A DNA stretch of 64,000 nt from assembly GCA_016647705.1 (NCBI GenBank), contig CM028338.1, positions 20,791,577 to 20,855,576 of the forward strand, given 5' to 3'. The notes under the pieces were generated by a model. It was not told the DNA's origin, ran no database searches, and worked only from the letters and a program-made list of their open reading frames with translations. The DNA is from Eucommia ulmoides (lineage: Eukaryota > Streptophyta > Magnoliopsida > Garryales > Eucommiaceae). Made by a program: the position numbers and the translations under genes. Below, in pieces: positions 1 to 12,060 of the stretch (position 1 is its first letter; every line of letters starts with the position of its first letter).

Positions 1-108
1 AATGGTTGGATCCAAAATATGCCTCCCTGAATAGTGAATCCTTGTGCCAGTATCCATGTTTCATTGCAGTCTGTGTGAATAACATGTCTGATATGTTTCC
101 TTTTCCAG

Positions 109-2478
109 GCTGCAATGGGTGAGGTGAAAAACAACAAAGGTGCAGAATCTGTGCCCCTCCGTCTAAAGGTTGGCACAGATAAGTTTGTTATCGGAACACT
201 TGGAGCTGGGAATATCCCTCAACTGACATTTGATTTGGTCTTCGAGAAAGAATTTGAGCTGTCCCATGACTGGAAAAACGGAAGTGTTTACTTCTGTGGA
301 TACCAAGCTGAAAACCAATTCATATATCCTTTGTGTTGTTTCACCTGATTGTGATTTTTTTTTTCCTTATAGTTTTTTTGATATATTGCCCATCATTTCC
401 TTTATTTGGAGTGTTCTCTTGTATTTCCTTGACCATATCTCTTGTGATCTCCACGGATGAGGGTGACGATGGCATTGGTGAGTGTTGAATCTACATTTCT
501 TAAGAAGTGTTTCAAAACTCACCTGTAGTTCTCACTGTTTTCACTTTTTAACATTCAGATTCATTCTCTGATGAAGATGATGATGAAGATTTACCGCTAG
601 ACATCCCCGAGAATGGTATGTGTTATAAGTTACAACAGTTTAGCCTCCTATATGATGAAGGTAAATCGCTGCTAAATTGTTTTGAGACTATTTCATACTC
701 TCTGTACTGCCTGTTATCTTTTACCCAGGGAAGCTAGAGACCAAGCCTGTCAAAAGTAAAGCTGCTGCTGCTACTGCTAAACCTGAATCATCTTCAAAGC
801 CGAAGGTCGCACTTGGGGAGGTGAAGAAAGAAGAGTATTCTGATGATGATGATGATGATGATGATGATGAGGGAGATGATAGTGGAGAATCAGAGGATGA
901 TAGTGAAGAAGAAGATGGAGAGGTAATCCTGGTCAAATCTATATGCTGATGTGTTCTCTGTTTATGGCTAGAGGATATTTTACATGCGATATTTCTTTTA
1001 ATGTGATTTTAAGATATAATTTTGTTTGTTTTTATTTTTTTTATATTTTCCTGAACCCCCTCTCTCTTTTTGTTACATTGTGTAGGGCTCGGATGATGTA
1101 AACAGTGATGATGATGTCGACAGCGAAGAAGATGAGTCTGATGATGAAGACGACACACCCAAGGTGAAGTATCTATATTACATCGTATGATTGTGCAACC
1201 CTTTGTCAGCTACTCTCTGCCTGCCATGTTTATTTAATTTTTTCATTTTTAAAGGCTAAGCCTGGCAAGAAGAGGCCGTCTGACTCTGCCATGAAGACTC
1301 CAGTTCCTGCCAAAAAGGCAAAATCAGCCACACCTCAGAAGACGGGTAATTGTTCCTCTCTATGCTGAACTCCATTATTGTTTGAGTACTGTCTGCAATC
1401 ATATATACTCATATATTAATGCAAGAAAGTTCTTCGTGTCCGAAGTGAGGCATTAAAGAAAACATAATTATGAATCTCAACTTTGTGCATGTCCATATAT
1501 TTGAACAGAGGCATCCAAGAATATCTAAGAGAATGTAGTCTTGTTTATGTGCCTAAATGGGTAGAAATTTTCTGTCTCTTGGCTTTTACATTTGGTTGGT
1601 TAATAAAATGAATTACAATTAAACCAAGAATTTCTCTTTACCCTTTGCGCTCTATTTATAGTATAGATTATTCTAAACAGTGAGATTTTTTTTATAGAGC
1701 ATAATTTGAAATAATTATTTAAATTTCAGTCGTTCTTTTAAAAAAATGAGTTATTTTGAATTATTGTTGAAGTAATGTGTCTCATTTCACTCAAGACAGA
1801 TTTAGTTGCTATTGAAATAGGTAGTTGGGTAAGGGGAGATACTCTCTTTCATTGTCAACCGGGGTTCCTCTCTCCTAGGGAGTACTCCCTGAATTAAATC
1901 TTAAATTTAATCTTGAATGTACCAGACCGATGTGGGGGAGTGTGCCCTTAAAGATCGCCCGGGGATCTGATTACTCGAGGTGTGTGTAAGGTTGTCCGGA
2001 CACACCTTACCATAAAATAAAATAAAAAGTAATTGGTTGGCTAGTCCAAATCATTATACTTTCTTTTAAATTGCAAAATACCCATGTTTAGCTAAACCCT
2101 TTGATAAACCAGCCTATAAGTCCAATATTTCATCACCGCTGTGAGGAACCAGTAGATTTTGGTAGCTTGTCATTCATCAAGTTCAGATCATCCTTAAATG
2201 TGCCGTGCTATACTTTTGTGTAGATGAAAAGAAAAAAGGTGGAACTCCACATCCCGCCAAGGCAGGTGGGAAAACACCAGCAAGTAATCAAAAGTCCAGC
2301 GGGCAAATATCTTGCAAATCCTGCAGCAAGTTAGTATAGTATACCTGAAACTGAACATCTTTTATTTGATATTTTTTGGAGTTACCCCTGTACTAATGGT
2401 AGATGTACCTCTTACAGGACATTCAACTCGGAAACTGGTCTACAGGCTCATACCAAGGCTAAGCACAGCGGCAAATAG
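109..2478 (+). CDS. HDT: HD2-type (HDT) plant histone deacetylase, 5' exon outside window
   Basis: Plant-specific HD2 family proteins are nucleolar histone deacetylases that repress transcription and rRNA genes. I read exons 109-323, 455-477, 559-615, 729-922, 1086-1163, 1255-1345, 2224-2329 and 2418-2478. Their lengths sum to 825 bases, so one frame is kept to the TAG at 2476-2478 (274 residues). Each splice site is GT-AG except the first (see the AT-AC intron entry). The order of parts is typical: the N-terminal HD2 core with FDLVFEKEFELSH and WKNGSVYFCGYQAEN, a long Asp/Glu-rich acidic tract coded by 559-1163, a basic nuclear-localisation-like stretch with KKRPS and PAKKAK, and a C-terminal C2H2 zinc finger (C-x2-C-x12-H-x4-H) split by the last intron. 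The family's conserved N-terminal MEFWG segment must lie in an upstream exon before position 1, which would bring the protein to about 300 residues, normal for the family. The ATG at 115 is internal to the exon and not the start. Which HDT paralogue this is cannot be decided here. Confidence 0.95.
324..454 (+). other. U12-type AT-AC intron in the HD2 gene
   Basis: The exon ending ...CAATTCAT is followed by ATATCCTTT (324-332), an exact match to the U12-type AT-AC 5' splice site. TTCCTTGAC at 425-433 matches the U12 branch-site consensus TTCCTTRAY, and the intron ends in CCAC at 451-454. Removing 324-454 restores the frame (Asn-Gln-Phe-Met-Asp-Glu-Gly-Asp-Asp). No GT donor near 323 paired with an AG acceptor gives a frame that runs into the acidic exon. 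The branch A to 3' end spacing, about 22 nt, is somewhat longer than usual for this class. Splicing would need the minor spliceosome. Confidence 0.85.
841..870 (+). repeat. Coding (GAT)n microsatellite
   Basis: Ten perfect TGA/GAT triplets encode a run of nine aspartates in the acidic domain of the HD2 protein. It is expected to vary in length between alleles without shifting the frame. Confidence 0.9.
1816..2030 (+). mobile_element. tRNA-derived SINE, Au-like, inside an HD2 intron
   Basis: This lies in the longest intron (1346-2223). A box-A-like segment (TAGTTGGGTAAGG near 1820) and a box-B-like segment (GGGGTTCCTC near 1861) are followed by a body with GGAGTACTCC. The end, CTCGAGGTGTGTGTAAG then GTCCGGACACACC, resembles the conserved 3' part of the plant Au SINE family. 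An A-rich tail (ATAAAATAAAATAAAAAG, about 2010-2028) closes it. The left edge is approximate and I could not read a clean target duplication. Family assignment is from memory of the consensus. Confidence 0.6.
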
Positions 2479-2760
2479 AAAGAGACATATTCTGCCTTTG
2501 AGAGAGATGAAGTAGAGGAGTGGGAGTTTCTGCGATTGAGTTTATGACATGTTGAGTTCATTTTTTTTGGTTGTTTAGGAGATTCACTTTGGGTGACTTA
2601 GAAATGATCCCAGATTTTGTCGGTCTTTGAGAACCTCATACATTTTTAAGTATATTGAAATTGTCTTTTGTTTTCCATTGCATTATTGCTTCTGCTCTGT
2701 TTTCGCCCTCGTGTTGTTCCCGTATCTTTCCTTTGATAATTTAATACAAATTGAAAGTTG
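2479..2760 (+). other. HD2 3' untranslated region
   Basis: T-rich sequence following the stop codon. No canonical AATAAA signal is obvious; A/T-rich near-upstream elements around 2740-2755 (TTTGATAATTTAATAC) could serve. The right limit is an estimate. Confidence 0.5.
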
Positions 2761-5149
2761 AATCCACATTATTCTTATTGATTTAAAGTCTCCTCATAAG
2801 AAAGTTGAATAATTTAATACAAATTGTAGAACTGAAAATTTATAAGAAATTTACTCTCCCACAATAAAGTAATTACCATAGCCTAATATATATTTATGTG
2901 TGTGTGTTTTTGTATATGTATGTATGTATGTATATTTCAGATTCTTGCTTTTGAATTTCAAATTCAAATGATTCTTTATTCTCATCTAAAAACCAGTTAT
3001 TCAACAGAGAAAATGTGTATTAAATTGATTATTAAAAGCATCACGTGTTCCATTGTAAAAAGTAAGCTAGATTCACTGGTTCAACCCACACCCACAACAG
3101 TTGAACCAACGTTGTTATATGAAGGAAATAAAGATAGATTTTCGCAATCTTTCTTAAGCTTATGATTCATGATTAATAGTTTGCATTTTTTTTTCATAAT
3201 CGAAAAGTTTTATAACATGAAAGCAATTTTTCTAATTTCTACAACCTTTTCATTGTTAACAAACCTAGAGAATTTGAATTCAACGAACATATTAATGATG
3301 TTGAATTCAACATTAATTCATACGTAAAAAAGTGGCAGTTACCTGGCGCTCCTATTAAGATGCAAAGCTACCACTTAAACCTTTTTTTTTTTAAATGTGA
3401 TACTAGCCTTTATGTTTTTCCGGTCAGGTTTGCCCTTGTGTCTGTTACACCTAATTGTGACAGTTTCTTAAAATACATATTTCCTAAAAAATTGGACAAT
3501 TTATCAAGAACTAAAATTCAATATGAATTTCATTTGATGATATGCTATACAAATTGAATTGTTACAAAGACGACCGAAATAAATTCATATCCGTGATCGT
3601 GATTATCAAAAGTACAAAACAACGTCTATTTATAACTTCGCATTTGTAACAAGAATATTGAATATATCCGAATCAAGAATTTCTACGAGATTTTATTTCA
3701 TTGTGTGTTAAATATAACTCGAATATCGAATATATCCAAGTCAACATTTCTCGTTTCATGAATCAGTAAAGAATGCACTATTGACACGTTCAAAAGACTA
3801 CTATTAAATCACAACATTCGTGTTGCTTACATGGAAATGATTCAACGTTGTTTTTCGCAAAAAAATGTTCGATCCTCTAGCGTTGTTCGTGAAAAATGTT
3901 GTTGCTATGGTAGCGTGTGAATTTGAATTTTGACAAGTATGCTATGTATGGATATCTTCTGTCAATTATTTTGAGATCAACAGAAAAGAAAATTGTGAGT
4001 TGATCATATAAATACGTTCCGTAAATCTAGCCATTGATTAAGTTGCGGAATGAAGGATAATTTCGGATTTGAATTTGAGATTATTTAGTAACACAGTTTT
4101 AGAAATTGAGGATTATTTGATTTAATTAGAAAGTTGTGTGATAATTTGGTAGATTCGTGTTCCTAATAAGACTACTTCGTTTTTTTTTTTTCTTTAAAAT
4201 AAAATAAAATAAAAAAGCAGATATTGGTATTGTATTGAAGCTCATATTTTTACAATCAATAATTTGTATTCATTTCATAACCACAATCTCTCAAAAAAAA
4301 TTTGGGGCTTGTTTTACTAAAAATACATGGATAACATTAAATAGAAAATTAATCCTATATTCTTGGTCATAATTGACCAGTTACCGCGGGCCTATTTTTT
4401 CGGATGTTGAATTTTACGCTCGCAAACATGAATAAAAAATTGTACGTGAATAAAAAAAATCATAAATCTTTACACCAATTTGAACAAATTTTTTTGAGGC
4501 CATTATTTTAGTATTGTTTTTGTTGATATTGAATTTAACACATTATAACTAAACTAAAATATAATCAATTTTTGTATCATTTTGAAGATTATTATTTCAC
4601 CATTATGACTTGTTTAAATATTAAAATGTGGATAGCATTAAATATATAATTAAATTTTATTTTCTATCCATAAATGTTACATTATTTCCTTTTTTTTGGG
4701 AATCAATTTACCAACGGAGTAGCATATCCGTCTGAATCTAATGAATAATTTGAATATAACCCACAAAAAATTTAAGATTTTTCTTTTTTTCTCCCTAATT
4801 TACTTGAGAACTCCGCGAGCACCTTGTTACATTATCTTAGCTTAATATGTTTGTCATGTCCAGATAGCTACCAATTCTACATTATTTTTTTTGGTCTGAC
4901 CAATTTTACATGTGTGGAAGCTATTATTAATGAAATTGTCAGTACCATCCTTCCATGCCCGCCCACTTTCAACATGCCAACTTAAATTTACAATCTGGGC
5001 AACATATGAAAAAAAAAAGAAAGTAACTAAATGAAAATATATCTCAGGAAGTTTTGAATGAGAAAACGTATAAATAGAAAATTTTTGTGCAACGAATCGG
5101 AACATGACATTGATACTCACGCGTGACACATGTGAATTTGAGCCCGACA
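2761..5149. other. AT-rich intergenic DNA, no gene seen
   Basis: No open frame here resembles a known protein and codon use looks random. It holds a short TG/TATG microsatellite (about 2896-2936) and several poly-T and TAAAA tracts. I found no convincing terminal repeats, RNA gene or transposon end. Confidence 0.6.
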
Positions 5150-6834
5150 TATAAGTACCTGAGGATTTTGCACGGGATTTTAAGAGGACTACGGTGAAAG
5201 TCCCCGATACCGACTATGATCCTTCGTTCACCCGAAAGATTAGCTTGGATCTATGTACAATGGACCATCCTTGGGGTGCCTAGTGATAACCAAACCTCTT
5301 TCGACGCTCAGGTTATGTATCTGCTTGGGAATGGTTACCAAATCCTATTATATCAAGAAATGGGATCAAATAATCAATGTAACGGCCCATAACCCCTAAA
5401 TCCTGCGAATTTTGCTATCATTTATGGGAATAACCGAGATCTTAAGGAAGATTTGTCAAACAAGTTTTCCACGCCTATATATACTAAGGGGGATGCGCCA
5501 GGCAAAGGTACACAATTTTCTAAGTCAATGTTATGTCAAAATTCTTGCAAAACAACATAGTTTTTCTCACATCGGAAGTGCAACGTTGCCAGGTCCACTC
5601 GCGATGCATTATTTTGCAAGAGTCCAAACCTTAGGAGGATCATATTCCAAATTGAATCACAACATATCAAATGATCCATATATTGGCATCATCATATTGG
5701 GACCGTCCATGGATCGACTAATTGTTTCTCATGTTTTTTTAAAAAAAATTATCGTTACCCTTCGATCAGAGATTATGACTAGTGATCAAGAAGCCGATAG
5801 GCAGTCGAACCATATGGGAGATTCAAGCATTGGCCCATCCGGTGACTGTCCTTCGTTGTTGATGGAATTGATGAAGAAGATGTAGGACAGCTCTCAGAAT
5901 ATACAATGAATTGCCGGGCTAACTCAAGTACCACCACCATCGCCTTTGCCGCAAAGCAAGCTAGCCTGAGCAGATCTCGTATCCCGAGTGGACAAAGGGC
6001 CCCATTTCTAGAGTAGGCAACCAGTGTTCATTCCAAACTCAGTTCGTGAATGCAGTTTTTTTGGTCTCAAGAGAGCAAACTCCTACACTGATCCTGGTGG
6101 CAACTCCTAAAAATGCTCGAGCAAGTGGTCAAGAATCGGACCTATCTCTTGATGATCTGCCTTACTCGATGGAGGCATCCTCGAGTTCCCGATTAAGGAC
6201 CTATTGGTCAGATCGGGATCATCAAAGAAACAATGACCTATGAGACCAAGTTAATGCAATAAACGAGAAGCTTGGGCAGATCGAGAAGCGTGAATCCAAC
6301 ATCCAGAATATGGTGAAAAGAAGCAAGAAGCGTACCACCTTTTACTGTTCAGGTTCTAAAGGAGAAGGCCTCGACCAACTTCACACTTCGATGGCATATC
6401 AGTAATACCAAGGAAATACCTGACCACATAGTCTCTTACCACGCTCAAATGGAATCAAATTTAATCAAGTGTTTGGCATTTCAAGTAATCATGGCTGGGA
6501 TTATAAGGAAATGGTATAAGATGCTGAAATCGAGGGCATTTGACTCCTTTGAGTCATTGAGCACTGACATTCATCCACCAATTTGTTAGTAAGAAACAAC
6601 GACCAAAAAACCCCTCCAATTTGCTTTATGTTTGGCAGGGGAAGGACAATGGCCTCGACACTTACCTAGTGAGATTTAGACAATAATCCAACAAGGTAGA
6701 AGACCTCAACGACGGAATGGTCGTACCATCTTTGATGTTCAGGGTTAGTGATGGACCCTTAATCTACGAGATGGCTCTGGCATCGCCTAAGACTCTAGCT
6801 TGCCTTGTCAACAGAGTTTATCTTTGCTGAAGAT
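5150..6834 (+). mobile_element. Gypsy1: decayed Ty3/Gypsy fragment with gag remnant
   Basis: Translations across 6350-6833 show a retrotransposon gag capsid region, including YHAQMESNLI and AGIIRKWYKML. The upstream part (5412-6300) resembles the linker region before gag in the same kind of element. It is old and heavily broken (many breaks). No LTR or primer-binding site could be recognised at the left. The fragment stops at 6834 where LARD A is inserted; its continuation is at 12061-12122 and 20787-21490. Confidence 0.7.
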
Positions 6835-7048
6835 TGATAGGTGTGATATACCTACATATTTCCAAACCGAATTAAGTTAGCTTTCGAGTGTTTATATAGG
6901 ATTTTATTACGTTTTAATTATTTTTTTATTTTTTTGTATTAAATAAGGTGTGTGGGGTAAAAAGATAGGAAACTGGAGCGAAAACGATGAGATTGACCAA
7001 AAAACGGTCGAAGAAAAGTAAAAAAACAAGTTCGGAGGCAAAACTGTG

Positions 7049-7245
7049 AAACAAGCCCACCGCCACAGCGTTCAGACCACCGCCGCGGCGGTGAAAATGT
7101 TGAGAAGACAAATGCTACTGACGGACCACCGCCTAGGTGGTGAACCAACATAATGTTTTCCAAATCCACCGCTGTCCTCACCGCTGCGGCGATCAACCAA
7201 CCGACCTACCCACCGCCGTAGCACTGAATCCCACGGCCGGGGCTG
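7049..7245 (+). repeat. Palindrome array in LARD A LTR upstream of TATA
   Basis: Successive short palindromic units such as CACCGCCGCGGCGGTG and CACCGCCTAGGTGGTG are separated by about 30-50 bp. The same place in the right LTR (10650-10850) holds eroded versions. They sit 40-240 bp upstream of the TATA box and could be protein-binding or hairpin-forming sites. Confidence 0.7.
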
Positions 7246-7285
7246 TGACCCTCTGCACAACCTAAGATATTTTTAGGATATTGTG

Positions 7286-7296
7286 CTTATAAATAC
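7286..7296 (+). promoter_or_regulatory. TATA box of LARD A LTR promoter
   Basis: CTTATAAATAC is followed by a C/T-rich stretch (CTCCTCTCCCCTCC), the usual look of a plant LTR core promoter. Equivalent TATA motifs occur at the same place in the other LARD LTRs, for example TATAAATA at 47265-47272. Confidence 0.65.
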
Positions 7297-7734
7297 CCAC
7301 TCCTCTCCCCTCCTCTTGTTCCCCCGTGGCCATTTGGGCACCTTAGGCCATATTTAGGCTAGGGTTTAGGTGTTTTAGAAGTGGAGCTTACATCCCGAAG
7401 TGAAGAAGACGACGAATCGATCGTTGAGCGTTCTTAGCGGTTTATCTTCGGACGAGGCTAAGTTCCTCGATTGTTTTTCCTTGTTTCTTTAACTTAGGAT
7501 CATGTGAGCATGTTTAGCTCGTTATTTCATTGTAAATGCGGCGATGACCTTAGCTAAACATGTATTGTAGTAGGAATTAACAAATAAATTTATAAATATG
7601 TTGTTTGGATGATTTCGGTGTTGCGTTTATGTTTGTTCTTCGTAATTTGATTGTGTTTATCGTATTGTTTGTTTATCATGCTTAGTTAGATAAATGGAGA
7701 ATATGGGGTTTTGACAAATCCCGGATTCAGATTA

Positions 7735-8130
7735 TGGTAAACAAATACCATGATTCTATAACCCGGTCGGGGTCTGAATTGTGGATAATCGATGACGTTG
7801 GGGCAAGACTAACGCGACCTAGAGTCGTTAAGACGTTGATGAGGACTTGTTCATTGACTCGAAGTTACGTTATATCCCCCGTCTTACACTCGGGAAAGGT
7901 GGCGAGGGAGTTTTAGAACGGAGATTGTCAATAGGGTAAATACAACACACAATCCAATGACCCGGTTGGGAGTTGGATTGTGTGCAATCAATGATGCTGG
8001 GCGAGACTCACGTGACCTAGGGTCGTTAAGACGTTGAGTGAGACTTCTTCATTGACTCAAAGTTATGTATTCCCCCATCTTACACTCGAGAGAGGTGGCG
8101 GTAGAGTTGACGTACCAAAATTGTCAAATA
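7735..8130 (+). repeat. Tandem duplication of about 200 bp inside the LARD LTR
   Basis: Two imperfect units (about 7735-7933 and 7934-8130) share ATAACCCGGTCGG-like, GACCTAGGGTCGTTAAGACG and TCTTACACTCGGG-like blocks in the same order. The same duplication is present in every LARD-type LTR here (for example 37379-37780, 40440-40830, 47710-48110, 51420-51820), so it predates their spread. Confidence 0.8.
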
Positions 8131-8461
8131 GGTTGAACACCATAAACGTGAGTAAATCGAGATCAAACACATATTTGTAACCAAGTTAATGCCTAGGCGA
8201 TTCTTTCCCCTAAAACATATTAGTATATTAGTATAGTTAATTTAGGTTATATTAGTATTAGTTTAATTAATTAAATACATTTGTTTTTAGCCTAGATAAA
8301 GTTAGGTCATGACAAACGCGATATTCGATAGTAACGACACCAATCCCTATGGATACGATAACCTGATCTTTCACGATCACACTATACTAAAACTTTAACC
8401 TCGTACACTTGCGAGTAGTTAGATACGCCGAGGATGTGAATCTTCCGTGCGTACAAGTTTT

Positions 8462-8479
8462 TGGCGCGATTACCGGGGA
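8462..8479 (+). other. Primer-binding site of LARD A (tRNA-Asp type)
   Basis: TGGCGCGATTACCGGGG is close to TGGCGCCGTTGCCGGGG, the complement of the 3' end of plant tRNA-Asp (CCCCGGCAACGGCGCCA). It lies six bases after the LTR end, and homologous sites follow the 5' LTRs of LARDs B and C. Confidence 0.75.
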
Positions 8480-8846
8480 TTGGTCGATTGGTGAATTCAG
8501 TTTTCGGGGATCGTCACCAAGTTTTTGGTAACGATTGCCGGGCATTGATTTGTTGTTATTATTGATATTATGAGTAAATGACCCGATTTTACTTTAGGCA
8601 TTTCTTCTGTATATAATTTTTGTTTGTAGTTTTGTTTCTATTTCTTATGCAGGGTATTTGGCAATGTTAGATCGACGGGTATTGATGCATCCCTTTCGAC
8701 GGGATTCCAAGCCGTTTTATGGTACGGGGCCACGCACATAAACCGGTGAGGCATTTCGTTGAAAGATCGAGCCGATCAAAGAAAAATCTCGCTAAACTTG
8801 AGGGCGATCTAAAAATGTTGGGTCGAGGACATTAAACCACGCGCTT

Positions 8847-8923
8847 CTTGGGAGGTAACCCAAGGTCAAATAAATTAAATCCATCTTCGTCGAATTTAAA
8901 CAGAGGCGAGATTCTCTCGCCTC
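8847..8923 (+). other. Two conserved hairpins in LARD A leader
   Basis: Hairpin 1 is CTTGGGAGGTAACCCAAG at 8847-8864 (6-bp stem). Hairpin 2 at 8903-8923 has an 8-bp perfect stem GAGGCGAG/CTCGCCTC around a 5-base loop. Both recur at the same spacing in LARD B (38400-38417 and about 38457-38478) and LARD C (48850-48867 and about 48905-48927). Confidence 0.75.
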
Positions 8924-10429
8924 CCAGGTACGTGTTCTAAACCCCTTTCGTCAGTATGCTTTAAATTTCATATGTTGAGAATGATGATTGGGTTCGTTGA
9001 GGACATTGTCCATTTTTAGTTTGGCGGTGATGTGTAGTATAGTATGTTAGTTTATGTGTTATCGCTTTCTTGTATTGCATGTGTGTTTAGGTTAGAATGT
9101 GTTTATGTTTTGGTGTTGTTGTGTGCATGCTGAGTTTTGTATTCATCTGGGCCGTTACTCGATGATGATAATTACCTCTGGTTGTTTTCGAAGTCAAGGG
9201 TAATTCCCATGTATGTGTGTTCTATGTGCTTGACTATGCGTTTTGGTAAAAGTTATTGTAAATCCGAATTTGCACGGGCACATAGATTCAATGTATTTCT
9301 ATTCAATTGACTTGAGGAAGATTATCGATTAGCCAAACTAATGACACATTAAGGATTTTAGAACCTGATTGATGGGAAGCTTGAGGCAAAATCCTAGGCG
9401 AGGTAATTCAGGAGACGTGATTTAGGTATTCTCTTTGTCACTTGAGCCTTTTTAAGCCTACCCTAATACATGTTTATCCCTCGTTACCCTATCAAAGCCT
9501 AAACGCTAATTCAATTATGAACACATAAACTAATACCCTAGCCAGTTGACTTTTTTTTTTCTTCCCCCAAACCTAAATCACTGAATTTAAAGGCACATTA
9601 GAGTGAATCAAGTTAGCAATTACAAATGCTACTTGATGTGAGCTGTTGGGTTTAGGGGGAACTTCAGATTGGTTCGGTATTCGAGTACTCACTTTGTCGT
9701 TTTTCTTTCATTTTAAAACCACACCCGTGAAATCATACTAATCAAATAAGTTTGGGGGTGTGGTTAAAAAAAAAAAACAAAAAAAAAACAAAAAAAAAAC
9801 CCTATGTAAATATAGTTTATTTTCTGTTTCTTTTTGACAAGTGAGTACTATGTTCTTAATTGCATGTTCGGGATTGTTTTCGATCTTTCTATGCGGGTTC
9901 AAGAGTGAATGTGTCAAGCGTTGAGCCTTGGGTAACGTTAAGTTAACAACGTTAACCCATTTTCTATTCCAAAATACCCTTGGCCAACTAATTCCTTAAT
10001 CGAACCAAATCCTAATAATCTCTATGAACTTCCAAGCCTACATTAGTGGAGAGTAGACCCCAATCAGGCATATGGTAATCCTAGTCATGTACGGTCTAAA
10101 TCATGAATTTCGTTGGTAGATAATCTAATCCGGTCGTTGCATAGCCATATTATTGAGTCACGCACTAACACATTTACAGGATCTATGGCGTTCACCATTA
10201 TTGCATGTCAAAATTCTAGAACATCACATGATGTGTGTTACCGCCTAAACTCGATATAACTGGCAGTTGTTGAGGGCAAAAATGACTTGGCCGTTAGAAG
10301 AATTTAAAACTCACATGTCGTTATGTTTAGATTGTTTTAGGATGTTTGTTATTTCATTTAGTTGTGTTTTTTTATTTTCGTGTGTGTGTTTGGCTCGAGG
10401 ACTAGCCAAATTCTAAGTTTGGGGGTATT

Positions 10430-12060
10430 TGATAGGTGTGATATACCTACATATTTCCAAACTGAATTAAGTTAAGTTTTGAGTGTTTATATAGTATTTT
10501 ATTACGTTTTAATTAGTTTTTATCTTTTTATATTAAATCAGGTGTGTGGGGCAAAAATATAGAAAACTGGAGCGAAAACAATGAGATTTAACCAAAAACA
10601 GTCGAAGAATGGTGGAAAAACATGCTCGGAGGTAAAACTGTGAAACAAGCCCACCACCGCAGCGTCTAGACTACCGTCGCGGCTGTGAAAATGCTGAGAA
10701 GACAAATGCTACTGACGGACCGCCGCCTAGGTAGTGAACCAAGAAAATATTTTCCAAATCCACCGCTGTCTTCACCGCTGCGACGATCAATCAACCGACC
10801 TACCCACCGCCGTGGCGCTGAATCCTACAGTCGCGACGGTGACCCTCTGTACTGCCTAAGATATTTTTAGGATATTTTTGAGATATTTTTCTTATAAGTA
10901 CCCACTCCTCTCCCCTCCTCTTGTTCTCCCCCAGCCATTTGGGCACCTTTGTCCATATTTAGGCTAGGGTTTAGGTGTTTTAGAGGTGGAGCTCTCATCC
11001 CGAAGTGGAGAAGACGGCGAATCGATCATTGTGCGTTTTTAGTGGTTTATCTTCGGACAAGGCTAAGTTCTTCAATTGTTTTTCCATATTTCGTTAACTT
11101 AGGATCATGTGAGCATGTTTAGCTCATTATTTCATTGTAAATGCGGCTATGACCTTAGCTAAACATGGATTGTAGTAGGGATTAATGAATAAATTTATAA
11201 ATATGTTATTTTGATAATTTCGGTGTTGCGTTTATGTTTGTTCTTCGTAGTTTGATTATGTTTATCGTATTGTTTGTTTATCATGCTTAGTTAGATAAAT
11301 GGAGAATATGGAGTTTTGACAAACCCCATATTCGGATTAGGGTAAAGAAACGGCACGATTCTATAACCCGGTCGGGGTCTGAATTGTGGACAATCGCTGA
11401 CGTTGGGGCAAGATTCACGTGACTTAGGGTCGTTAAGACATTGAGGGGGACTTCTTTGTTGACTTAAAGTTGCGTTATATCCCTCGTCTTACACTTGGGA
11501 GAGGTGGTGAGGGAGTTTTAGAACGGAGATTGTCGATAGAGTAAATACAATGCATAATCCAATGACTCCGTCGGGAGTTGGATTGTGTGTAATCAATGAC
11601 GCTGGGCAAGACTCACGTGACCTAGGGTCATTAAGACGTTGAGGAGGACTTCTTCGTTGACTCGAAGTCATGTATTCCCTCCGTATTACACTCGGAAGAG
11701 GTGGCAGTGGAGTTTACGTACCGATATTGTCAAATAGGTCGAACACCGTAAACGTGAGTAAATCGAGATCAAACACGTATTTATAAACAAGTTAATCATA
11801 GGCGATTTTTTCCCCTAAAACATATTAGTATATTAGTATAGTTAATTTAGGTTATATTAGTATTAGTTTAATTAATTAAATACATTTCTTTTTAGCCTAG
11901 ATAAAGTTAGATCATGACAAACGCGATACTTGATAGTAATGACACCAATCCCTGTGGATACGATAACCCGATCTTTCACGATCACACTATACTAAAACTT
12001 TGACCTCGTACACTTGCGAGTAGTTAGATACCCCGAGGATGCGAATCCTCCGCGCGTACA
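10430..12060 (+). repeat. LARD A 3' LTR
   Basis: 1631 bp, matching the 5' LTR. It is followed by AGTTTTTGGC (12061-12070), which repeats the ten bases after the 5' LTR before the sequence turns to unrelated DNA. Confidence 0.85.

Larger units (their letters stand above)
6835..8455 (+). repeat. LARD A 5' LTR
   Basis: 1621 bp. It holds a GC-rich palindrome cluster, then a TATA box, then a transcribed part containing a roughly 200-bp imperfect tandem duplication. Matches 10430-12060 over its full length. Confidence 0.88.
6835..12060 (+). mobile_element. LARD A: coding-less LTR element inserted in Gypsy1
   Basis: Two direct LTRs of about 1.6 kb (6835-8455 and 10430-12060) both start TGATAGGTGTGATATACC and end GCGTACA. 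They flank about 2 kb of internal DNA with no coding capacity. A primer-binding site follows the left LTR and a purine-rich tract (TTTGGGGGTA) precedes the right one, giving the + orientation. Long LTRs with a non-coding interior fit the LARD class, which depends on proteins from another element. The first 100 bases of the two LTRs differ at roughly 8 per cent by eye, so it is not young. A clean 5-bp target duplication is not visible. Confidence 0.88.

Noticed and set aside
115-348. ATG at 115 as the HD2 start codon
   Set aside because: It lies inside an exon that begins at 109 after a good acceptor, and the conserved N-terminal part of HD2 proteins is missing, so the true start is upstream of the window.
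721-936. Ser-rich open frame on the minus strand
   Set aside because: It is the complement of the HD2 acidic exon; GAT/GAA repeats read as TCA/TCT serine codons. No independent support.
4854-5150. 98-codon open frame on the minus strand
   Set aside because: No domain or codon bias, in AT-rich DNA; expected by chance.
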